DNA of 64,000 nucleotides, taken from assembly GCA_025667525.1 (NCBI GenBank), contig CM046875.1:292125147-292189146 (forward strand), read 5' to 3'. The translations under genes were made by a program, and so were the position numbers. Of this stretch, positions 34,555 to 43,896 are shown piece by piece. Each line of letters starts with the position of its first letter. The stretch's first letter is position 1. The notes beneath the pieces are model-generated. The model had not been told where the DNA came from. It saw nothing but the letters and a program-made list of their open reading frames with translations, and did no database searches. This stretch comes from Glebionis coronaria. Its lineage: Eukaryota; Streptophyta; Magnoliopsida; Asterales; Asteraceae.

Positions 34555-37500
34555 ATGATCACTCGTAATCAAGCTAAACGAGCTCGTAAACGACTACAAA
34601 AGCAAGCCAATCAATCGTTGATTGTTGAAGAACCTCCAATTGTGGAACCTATTATAGAACAAGAAGTCGTAATGGCTAATCGTACTATGATGGAGTTGCT
34701 ACAAGCACCCACCGAGGGTTTTGGAGAGGCAATTGTTATTCCCGCCATCCTTGCGGAGAATTTCGAAATTAAGACGGGTTTAATGTCGATGCTACAAGCA
34801 AATAAATTTCGAGGTCACGAGAAAGACAACCCGCATTACCACATTAGGAATTTCAACCGTCTCACCGCCACTAGCAAATTCAAAGATGTTCCGCATGACG
34901 CCATTAAGATGATGTTGTTTCCATATTCGTTGGATGGACCCGCAAAAATTTGGCTCGAGAAAGAACCGCCAAATTCTATTTTGACATGGGCCGATCTCGT
35001 TTCTAAGTTTGTGAACAAGTTTTTTCCACCATCGAAAACAACACACTTAAAAAATGAGATTTCACGATTTGTGCAACGTAACAATGAAAGTTTTTCAATG
35101 GCATGTGAACGATTTAAGGAAATGTTACATGAATGTCCTCACCATGATTTTTCGGAATTCCATCAAATTGATACCTTTTATAATGGGCTTAATGATCATG
35201 AACGAGATTATTTGAATGCCGCCGCGGGTGGTAATTTTTTGTGCACGACGACAAATGAGGCTTTACAAATCATTGAAAATCGATCTAAGGTTTATAGCCC
35301 TCGTAACACACCGAGTGTTGCCAATATGGGTTCGTCATCGTCATCACAATCGTCTCGTGGCATTAATGCCTTACATGATGAAGCTAATGAGGAAAATCGG
35401 TTTTTTGATAGATTTGCTAATCTAATGTCCCATTGGAAGGCTCAAGAAGCTTCCAATTCCGCTTCGGTTAAAGCGGTTGCTAAGAGTTGTTTATCGTGTG
35501 GAGGAGCTCATGATTTATCCGAGTGCATTACCGCGGATGGTAACACTTCGAGTGCTTATGTAGCAACGGGAACTTACAACCAAAACGGCCAAGGTTCCCG
35601 CCAAAATCAAGCTCCACCAAACCAAAATGCTAATAATTATCGAAACAACAACCAAGGTAATTACCAAGGCAACACACGCAATTACAACAAAGGGAATTAT
35701 CAAAGTGGGAATGGACAAATCTCTAATCAAAACCAAAACCGTGATTTTCAAAATACTACACAAGGTTTTCAAAATGCTCACACGAAAAATTTGCAAGGAG
35801 AATTTTTAGATTATGCAAAAGCAAATGATGCTAAATTTGATAACATGCAACGTGAGATGATTAGCTTAAGATCCGAGTTGAAAAACGAGCTTAAAAATGA
35901 ACTTGCTAATGAACTTAAAACTCATGCTAATAAAATGGAAGGAAATGTCCAACGTCTTCAACAAAACCAACAAAAGATGGAATTAGGACAACATGAGATT
36001 AAGCAAGAGTTATTGAAAGCGGATGCTAGGCAATCAAAATTTGAGGACCGAATGGCTAAGATGTTTGAAGCTATCATGTGTAAGCCCTCTTCTTCGGGTG
36101 GTCTTCCTAGTGATACCATTAACAACCCGAAGGGAGAAATGAAGGTTATTACTACACGAAGTGGTAAAACTTTCAAGGAACCAATCTCTCGTCCAAGTAC
36201 TTCTACGGAGAAGGAAATCGAGAAAGAACCCGAGGTGATGGTCGAAAAGGAGCACATTACAATCCCACGAAGTACCGCTCAAACCACACCTACGGTTACA
36301 CCAATACCAATTGTGGAACCCGAGATTCCAAGGCCGTTGCCTAATAACCAACCCACACCACCTTTACCTTACCCTTCGAGACGTAACAAAGAGAAAGCAC
36401 AAGAAAGGAACAATTATCAATTTGAGCTATTTATGAAAATGTTTCGTGATTTGCATTTTAACATAAGTTTTGCCGATGCTTTAATCATGATGCCTCGATT
36501 CGCCGCAAACTTCAAAAGTATGCTTAACAACAAAGAGAAGTTACAACAATCGTCTAGTTGTTCATCGGTTTTTCTAAGCCGCATACCACAAAAAGTCGGT
36601 GATCCCGGTAAATTTTTGATTCCATGTGCTATTCAAGATATGGAGGAATGCTACGCCTTGGCCGATCTTGGCGCTAGTATTAATTTGATGCCTCTCGAGA
36701 TTTTCAAATCGCTTTTGCTTCCGGCTCTTACTCCTTCGAACATGTCCATCGAGATGGCCGATCATTCTACGATCATGGCATGTGGAGTAGCCGAGGACGT
36801 TTTCGTTAAAGTCGGAAAGTTTTACTATCCCGTTGACTTTATCGTTGTAGACATTCCTATCGATCGAAAAGTTCCTCTCATTTTGGGTCGTTCATTTTTG
36901 GATACATCACGAGCACTTATCGATGTTCATGCTCGAAAAATCACCCTTCGTTTCAATGAAGAAGAACTTGTCATCAATGCAACACAAAACTCCAATCTTT
37001 CTCATGTATATTCTATTGCAACTTTAAACCATGGTGACTCGACCAATGTCATTTGCAAAGAATTTTCACCAAGAGTTTTAGGGAATGTCTCCAAAAACAA
37101 ATTACCATTTCCTCCGCCGGTGGAGGTTATGAGTGCTAAGCCTACAAAGAAGAAACCATCAATACTTGAATCGAAAAATCCTTCGCCTCATCTCGAGCAT
37201 TCATTCTTGAAAAGTGTTGATAAATTGCCGGTTTCTACGGAAGATCTTTCGGATGATGAATATATGGACCCCGATGGGGAGGTTTTCTTCGTCGATAAAC
37301 GTTTTGAGAACTTGCCACCACCAAAACCAAAACGGTTTCAAAATGTGAGAATTTTTAGTGTGACTAACATCGTCTTAGAAACACCGAATATTTTCGACAT
37401 AATCAACAAGGGTTTTCATAAGGAGAGTTTAAAAGATAACAAAGAAAAAGATCTTAAATGTGATTTAATTGATTTTTCTACAAATCTAACTCCGTCATCA

Positions 37501-37878
37501 CCGCGTGATTTGAGTGCTACAAACTCGTCTACTCCTTTTGACGATATTTTGTGTGGTTCTAGTATGGGGGAAGCCCCTTATGTTCCCTCATCCTTGTCCA
37601 CCGAGGACGAGATATTCGATCCCGGAATTTCATGTAAAGGGAAATCTCGGTCTTCCACCGATGCAATAAATGGAAACTTTATCTATTTGCTTGGTGCGAG
37701 TCTACCTCGAGTAGCTCAAACGTTTGTCTTACCAATTGTCTCACCCTTCTACTTCTCATCTATTTTCTTCAAACTCTTTGAGTTTATGGCACATGTTCAA
37801 GTGGTGTTAATTTGTTTTCCCAATGGAAACGAGAACGCCATCTTCGACCCCGGTATTTTGCATCATCTAAGGACTTAG
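34555..37878 (+). CDS. gag-pro: Element E Gag-protease polyprotein (intact, 1107 aa)
   Basis: Intact ORF; I chose the ATG at 34555 (MITRNQAKRARKRLQKQ), as GTG at 34546 is not needed. Residues about 70-255 are the retrotransposon Gag capsid domain (MMLFPYSLDGPAKIWLE, LVSKFVNKFFPPSKTTHL, QIDTFYNGLNDHERDYLNAA). A zinc-knuckle-like CLSCGGAHDLSEC begins near residue 312. A long Asn/Gln-rich stretch (about 345-420) follows, then a heptad-like helical region (REMISLRSELKNELKNELA). The aspartic protease has its active-site Asp near residue 704 (ALADLGASINLMP) and VPLILGRSFLDTSRALIDV further on. The C-terminal tail is Ser/Pro/Asp-rich with two FDPGI motifs. Assembles particles and cleaves itself, by family knowledge. 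No pol follows. Confidence 0.93.
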   Translation: MITRNQAKRARKRLQKQANQSLIVEEPPIVEPIIEQEVVMANRTMMELLQAPTEGFGEAIVIPAILAENFEIKTGLMSMLQANKFRGHEKDNPHYHIRNFNRLTATSKFKDVPHDAIKMMLFPYSLDGPAKIWLEKEPPNSILTWADLVSKFVNKFFPPSKTTHLKNEISRFVQRNNESFSMACERFKEMLHECPHHDFSEFHQIDTFYNGLNDHERDYLNAAAGGNFLCTTTNEALQIIENRSKVYSPRNTPSVANMGSSSSSQSSRGINALHDEANEENRFFDRFANLMSHWKAQEASNSASVKAVAKSCLSCGGAHDLSECITADGNTSSAYVATGTYNQNGQGSRQNQAPPNQNANNYRNNNQGNYQGNTRNYNKGNYQSGNGQISNQNQNRDFQNTTQGFQNAHTKNLQGEFLDYAKANDAKFDNMQREMISLRSELKNELKNELANELKTHANKMEGNVQRLQQNQQKMELGQHEIKQELLKADARQSKFEDRMAKMFEAIMCKPSSSGGLPSDTINNPKGEMKVITTRSGKTFKEPISRPSTSTEKEIEKEPEVMVEKEHITIPRSTAQTTPTVTPIPIVEPEIPRPLPNNQPTPPLPYPSRRNKEKAQERNNYQFELFMKMFRDLHFNISFADALIMMPRFAANFKSMLNNKEKLQQSSSCSSVFLSRIPQKVGDPGKFLIPCAIQDMEECYALADLGASINLMPLEIFKSLLLPALTPSNMSIEMADHSTIMACGVAEDVFVKVGKFYYPVDFIVVDIPIDRKVPLILGRSFLDTSRALIDVHARKITLRFNEEELVINATQNSNLSHVYSIATLNHGDSTNVICKEFSPRVLGNVSKNKLPFPPPVEVMSAKPTKKKPSILESKNPSPHLEHSFLKSVDKLPVSTEDLSDDEYMDPDGEVFFVDKRFENLPPPKPKRFQNVRIFSVTNIVLETPNIFDIINKGFHKESLKDNKEKDLKCDLIDFSTNLTPSSPRDLSATNSSTPFDDILCGSSMGEAPYVPSSLSTEDEIFDPGISCKGKSRSSTDAINGNFIYLLGASLPRVAQTFVLPIVSPFYFSSIFFKLFEFMAHVQVVLICFPNGNENAIFDPGILHHLRT

Positions 37879-38357
37879 TCCCTTTTACCGGTTGCTTTTT
37901 GGGCTTTGTTTATCATGTAAGCCCCACCAAAAATTGACCACACCATGTTTTCCCTAAATGTTCACATTTTGAGGGGATCGAGTCGAGCTCATGACTCGGT
38001 AATCAAAAATGAGGTGCCTCGTGGGGGAGATCCCATGCTTATCTTTATGCTTTATGTTCACTAATAAGGGGACTTGTACCCTTCCAACTCGTTGTCTCGT
38101 GGTTGTTTGTGATTGTGTTATCTAGATCATCATCATCATCTACGATTGAAGACTCTCGTGTTCGTTTACGTGAGCCTCCATCGTTCGTTTGAAGAAGTTT
38201 TTCACGAATCCATGACATATCCTTTATTGTTCTAACAATTATCTTTTAGCATAATTAATAAACGGCTTTAGATATATTGTTGATCACCCTTTCCATGCTA
38301 GATCCTAAGCATTCGATTCTTCGTCTCTAGTATGGGGGTGCTCCACCTTTAGACTCG

Positions 38358-38377
38358 AAACATTGAGGACAATGTTT
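38358..38377 (+). other. Internal AGGA-loop hairpin of element E
   Basis: Arms AAACATTG and CAATGTTT pair over eight bases around loop AGGA. The PPT-like AGTATGGGGGGG follows at 38384. Confidence 0.75.
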
Positions 38378-40094
38378 ACTTTTAGTATGGGGGGGTGAAT
38401 AGGTACTTGCTTTGCTACGCCCTCACGTTTTCCAACTTTCAATGTTTTGTTTTGCTAATAAGGCTAAAAATGGCCAAATTTTAAAATTTTTCTTAGTTTT
38501 CATAAGTATTTTTAAGACACGAATGTATATTTTCCGATGGGTAGAATAAGAGTTAATTTTTGACTTGATGGGCATTTGGAGCCATTTACATTCCTTAACT
38601 CGCTCAATTCAAGTTTTGCTAGACTTTTATATAGGGAGCTTTAAAACGCGAAAGTCTTAATTCATTCGGATTAAGAACAAGAACTTTTCGCAAGTTCCTA
38701 TAATTGATTCTAGAAAGTCACTTATCAAGGGAACTTTAAAACGCATTCTCTAAACTTGAAAAAGTCCAAGAAAGTGCAAGATCCTATAGGTGGCTTGAAA
38801 ACCCAAAACTTTGATTTGATATAGTCTTAATGAAAGCTAATCCAAATTTGGCTTAATTTTGACTTGCATGGCTAAGTATTCACGAGTCTCTTTAATTAGA
38901 GGTCTTTAAATAGTGAAGAACGAGAAATGATAGAGTTAGACAAGTGATCATGCTAAACGTAGAACATGAAAGTGTTCTTTCAAAAACTCATGTGTTTTTA
39001 ATTGTGGCTTTTTCTTCCCATAAGATCAATGCATTAGGAATAAAACATAATTGCAATAAGTAAGGTCGTACGATTTGAAAGGTTACTTAGCCTCTAGCGC
39101 AAGATCGTTTAAAAGTTGCTCGGGGTTGAATAGAGTTCATAGCCAAGGCATAACTTATTGAAGCGGGACGCGAAGATTGGCGATCATCCAAAAAGGCCCT
39201 AACAAGGCATGAGGAGCTCTATTTTTGCTAAAGATCCAAAGATGATGTGAAGTATCATTATTCCAAAATCAATATGAAGGATCGAGACACACGACGAGAA
39301 GCAATTACTCCCCTAAAGAATGGAGAAAGTCTATCCAAAAAGACCCTAACAAGGTATGAGGATAAATATATCCAAGTCCGAAAAGGAGGCGGATCGTTGT
39401 ATATCAAAATCCAAAGTAAAGATTGAAGAAAAATGATGAAGTCGTGGTCCTATATGAAGAATCTCTCAAAAACGTCAAGTGAAGAAATTCCAAATATATG
39501 AAGAGAAGACCATAATTTCGAGAACGTCTTCCCAAGATTTGAAGTATGAAGTACATGCCAAATATCGGTCCGAGAAAGGTCTCAAATCGTGAAACGAGTT
39601 ATGCCAAGATATGAACTTAAGGAGATACACGAGAAGCCGTTTTAAAAGATTTTGTCCTTCTGCTAACTATTGATCAAATCGTGCTACTTTGCTTTCGGAC
39701 TAATAACTACTCAAATAAGTCAATATGAATCACTTGTGATCCATGACAAATAGATAAAAAAATGCTAGTAACCCATTTCCTTTTATAATAACTAGGATTG
39801 CGGGGAGAAAAAGTATTACACAATTTGAACGTATGAGTAGTGTTAGCATTGTGACTTGTACCAACAATGATCTTGTTTTTGCACTTAGCATGGAATGTAT
39901 GACAATCAAGGATGACGAAGTTTACTCTAAGGGACATTAACTTGTTTCTATTCTTAGACCCTAAAAGTCACCTTTTGGTGATGAAAATCATACATTATGT
40001 CTTTACACATCATCGTAGTATGTTGCAAGTCTTTTACTTTTCAATAAAGGTTAATAAAATTGAACTTTGGTGATGCTTAGATACTTTATTCTAG

Positions 40095-40117
40095 CATTGC
40101 GTGAGGGCACGGCAATG
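40095..40117 (+). other. Terminal AGGG-loop hairpin of element E
   Basis: Arms CATTGCGTG and CACGGCAATG pair over nine bases with one bulged G, around loop AGGG. The bulge lies exactly where A has a bulged T. An A:T pair of A is G:C here. Confidence 0.78.
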
Positions 40118-40121
40118 GCTT

Positions 40122-40133
40122 AGTATGGGGGAG
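40122..40133 (+). other. Polypurine tract of element E
   Basis: AGTATGGGGGAG directly before the 3' LTR start TGATGAG. Confidence 0.85.
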
Positions 40134-43100
40134 TGATGAGATGGCATTTATACATGATCTCATCGTTCTTTTCGGGCTTTAAATGTATAAAAATGTCATA
40201 AAATACCATATATATGCTTGTGTTTGTTTACTTGTGTGTTTTAGGTATGGATATCGTGAAAAAGACAAAAGATCACAAGATACAAGGAAAAACGAACACG
40301 AGAAACGAAGCCGTACAAAGAACCGGGCCCTAATCATGGAATTTTCATCAAATACCCTTGAAGACTTGAAGACAAAACAAGATTGATCATCATTTATTGA
40401 AGAAATGACACTTAAAACCCTTGTATATTGATAATTACAAGTTTGGTCCCTTAAGTTTGTCAAAATTGCAAAAAGGTCCTTCAACTTTGAAGAAATGGCA
40501 AGATTGGTCCCTCAACAAATTCAAATTGCCAATTATGGTCCCTCATGAAGTGAAAGACTCATTGAAGACCTTTGAAGATCAATATTGTCCAAAACAGCCC
40601 TTGAAATATTCCAAAGTGACAAAAATAATCCTTGAACCCTTTTTCCAAAACTCTTGTGCCAAAAATGTCAAAGTGGGAAAGATATTTGCAAAGGATTATG
40701 TTTTTTAGGCTGAAAATCTTTAAAAGCCAAAAATCTGAAAAGATAGGGACTAAAAGTGCTAACTGAAACATTCAAAACCAAAAAAAGCGCCTAACACAAT
40801 CCTTTCCCCCATTTTCGGATTAAAACACCTACTATTCACCTTTCTTACTACCCAGAAATTACTTTCACTTTTCCTTGGGTAAAACTCAATTAAACTCTCA
40901 CACACTTAATTCACACACTCACAAACCTTTCCCACTCCTAAAAACCTGCATCCCACCAACATGGTCCAAACCCCCAATTCCCCAATCCACCAATCACATC
41001 ATTCCTTAGCCCCCAAGCTCATGACGTGTCCCAATTGAATGGCCAAGATTATTTGCTTCCTCCCGAAGCAAAATAAACGTTCAAGATCAAATGGACAGCT
41101 CATATGCACCAAAAACGTTTGAGGGCAATTTTGGAATTTCTTATGTATTAGGGTTTATGTTTTTATGCTTCTAGGATGTTCTATAGGCTCTATAAAAGGA
41201 GACCCAAGCTGTGGTGATCCCTTTGTTCCAGTTTTTAAGCTTGCACATGTAATACCTTTTTAAAGAAATAAAAAGTTTGGTTTTTGAAATATTCAAGTGT
41301 AATTCCTTTTTTATTGTTTTTAAAAGTTGAGTGTTGTGTTAAGCTTAATTCTGAGTTCCAAGTTTAATTTTGGTAAAGTAAGTTTGTGTTTCAAAATTTT
41401 TCAAGGTTTTGAAATTTTGAGAGATTTTAGTAAAATCTGCTCAAAGGTATTTTGGTGTTTATGGTTAATGTTATTGGTGATATAGGGTTTTAGAAAACGT
41501 ATTTAGAAGGTTGGAAAGATTTTGAAAGTATTTTGGAAAGAAGAAAAAGGAAATAAAAAAAAAATATATATTGTTATATTATTTTGTTGTTTTCTTGTTT
41601 TGTGATTGCAACAGGTTGAAGGTTGTTGATCAAGGATCAGCACCAGCCCGGGTTGGATTGGAGGAGGGTTATACACCCTCTAGGGCTTTGGATGTAAAGC
41701 CCTAAGGTACAAACCTTGTTCCTTGTTTAAATTTCAGAAAAATAGCTAGTTGGTATGATCTTAAGTGATTTGGTGATTAAGTGTGTTTATATTGCATGAT
41801 TTGTGTTCTAGTGTGTATGTTTACATGTTAGATGCACTTGGAATCAATTTGGTAGCTTTTGTAAGCATTTTGGTTTGATAATTTTGGTTTACAAGTTTTT
41901 AAGTGGTGTTTGGCAATACGTTTTAGCAGGGGAGAACATTTGATTAGTGATTATTAAGAGTGTTAGGGTATTTGATTAAGGTAGATTAAGGATGCTAGTT
42001 AGTTGTTAGTAAGATTAGAAGAAGTTTTGAGAAGATTTGTGTGTTAAAAAAGGGATAAAGTAGTCTTAAATTCTGCATGATCATATTCTGTCCATTTTTC
42101 ATAGATTTTGGTGTTTGATCTTTGCATAAGCTGTGAGTGATAGGGTTAATTTGTTGTTGCTATTTCTTAATTGTTAGTTGGAGGAGTTGTATGCTTAATT
42201 TGGTGGTTTTAAGTTAACTAGTGTGCTAGTTATTGGCCATAAGTCCACCAGACCTACCAAATCTGTCACAGAAACATTGCTAGGGACTGTATGAGTTTTG
42301 ATTGTTGATTTTTGATTGTTTGTTGCTTACATTTACTTGTGCTTGACTCCTTGAGCTTCAACAAGCTCAAGGGTGCCCCAATTGATCCAAAATACCATCA
42401 AACAAGATCATTACCAAGCTCCTCTTGGCATCAAAAGTGCACAAGTGTGCACTTGTTTGGTTCATCAGAAAACAACCAGGCACGTTATAAAAGTTGCGGC
42501 GCAAGAAATAAGCGTTGCGGCGCAACTGAAGAAGCTACAGACCAAAGGTGCTCCCGTTTCACTAGTTGCGGCGCAAGACACAAGCGTTGCGGCGCAACTA
42601 AGAATCAAAAAGGGGGGTTACACGCCTCGAACCCGTGACCTGCCGTTCAACACACCAACAACATAACCAACTGCGCCCTGGGGACTTTGACTGAGAGTCT
42701 TGGTTTCCATAACTAGTTAACACGTTTTTCATTGCTTTGCTTATTAATAAGCCGTAGCATTTAAGCTTATTTCCTGCTTATTTTTCTTGCTTGTTTCACT
42801 TTTCTTATTTTTCCTAGGTAAGTAATAGGTTTGTAGATTTTTTAAAATTGGTTTCATATTTTTCCCATTAATAGATTATTTTTTAGAATTTATTTTATAT
42901 ACGTATTTTATTAAATCATAAAAAATACCAAAAATAGTTTTTATTTTTAGAAAAAATAGTTTTTAGTTTTTAAAATATATTTTTGAGGTTTACATCTTAT
43001 TTTGGTTTCAAAAACATTTATTTTTAATTTTATAATATTTTAAGGTTTTTTATAAACTTTAAAGATTTTTATAAAATTATTAAAAAAGGTTTAGAAGCTT

Positions 43101-43891
43101 AGATTTGTGTTTTTCTCTTAATTATATTATTTAGGATTTTTAGAAATTTTTTATTTCAAATTTTAGAAACTTTTTATTTTTAGCATTATTTTAATATTAT
43201 TTTATTATTAATTTTTCAAAATTTTATTTTTCTTTCTTTTTCATTTTTCCTAGGTTCTTTATCATAAATTAGGACTATTTCCAATTTTAGAATAATTTTC
43301 TAGCTTTTAGATTTATTTTTATAATTATTTTAAGTTTAATTAGGTTTTAATTATTTTAAATCATTTTTAGAGTTTTAAAAATAGTTTTAATAGGTTTTAA
43401 TTTTTAGAAAATTACTTTTTAGTCTTCTAATAATATAAGTTAAGTGATAATTCAATAAAATCATATTTTAGACATTTGAATTAGTTAAATTTAATTTTAG
43501 GGCTTTAATTAGCATTTAAAATTAATTATTTAATTAATAAAAGGTTTTAAAATATCTTTGTTGGATTTTTATCTTCATTTATATTATTTTAGACTTGTTT
43601 TTAGCCTTGTTGGTATTTTGTTTTTGGTTTTAGTAATTTTTAATTTTTGTGGTTTTTCTACGATCTTACGTTTTCGTCGTAGTTTAATTTTCACGTATCC
43701 GTCTTTTCTTCTTCTCACCCCCATTCTTCTCAATATTAATCTCAAATAAATACAAGTTAATTCACAACACCTATACCTCCTCGAGAACGAACTCACTTTT
43801 AGGGTCATTCACACACGGTTTTCCTAAATCGTCGTGCACGCTTACCCTATTTACGTTCTTTTTCCTAAAAGACGTATTTCTACAACTATCA
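40134..43891 (+). repeat. 3' LTR of element E (3758 bp)
   Basis: Near-identical partner of 30043-33800, offset 10,091. TATA box TATAAAAG at 41191-41198. Palindromes at about 42494-42597 and the tRNA-like stretch at about 42613-42679 are preserved. Confidence 0.94.
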
Positions 43892-43896
43892 TCCGC

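Larger units (their letters stand above)
37879..40121 (+). other. Non-coding 3' region of element E, conserved in element A
   Basis: About 2.2 kb without a credible ORF on either strand. It contains a CGAGTC...GACTCG hairpin (37979-37998), two PPT-like tracts (AGTATGGGGGTG near 38333, AGTATGGGGGGGTG near 38384), an AGGA-loop hairpin (38358-38377) and a terminal AGGG-loop hairpin (40095-40117). From about 38605 it aligns with 18055-19426 of A over some 1.4 kb. Identity looks much higher than between the two proteins. Confidence 0.8.
30043..43891 (+). mobile_element. Element E: young Athila/Tat-like retrotransposon, gag-protease only
   Basis: 13,849 bp with two 3758-bp LTRs, a tRNA-Asp-type PBS, one intact 1107-codon ORF, about 2.2 kb non-coding 3' region, and a PPT. 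TCCGC at 30038-30042 and 43892-43896 is a perfect TSD inside the integrase codons of D. The LTRs differ at only about five places by eye (three substitutions, two single-base length changes). Together with the intact ORF this marks it as the most recent insertion. It lacks reverse transcriptase and integrase, so any mobility needs a helper. Confidence 0.94.
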
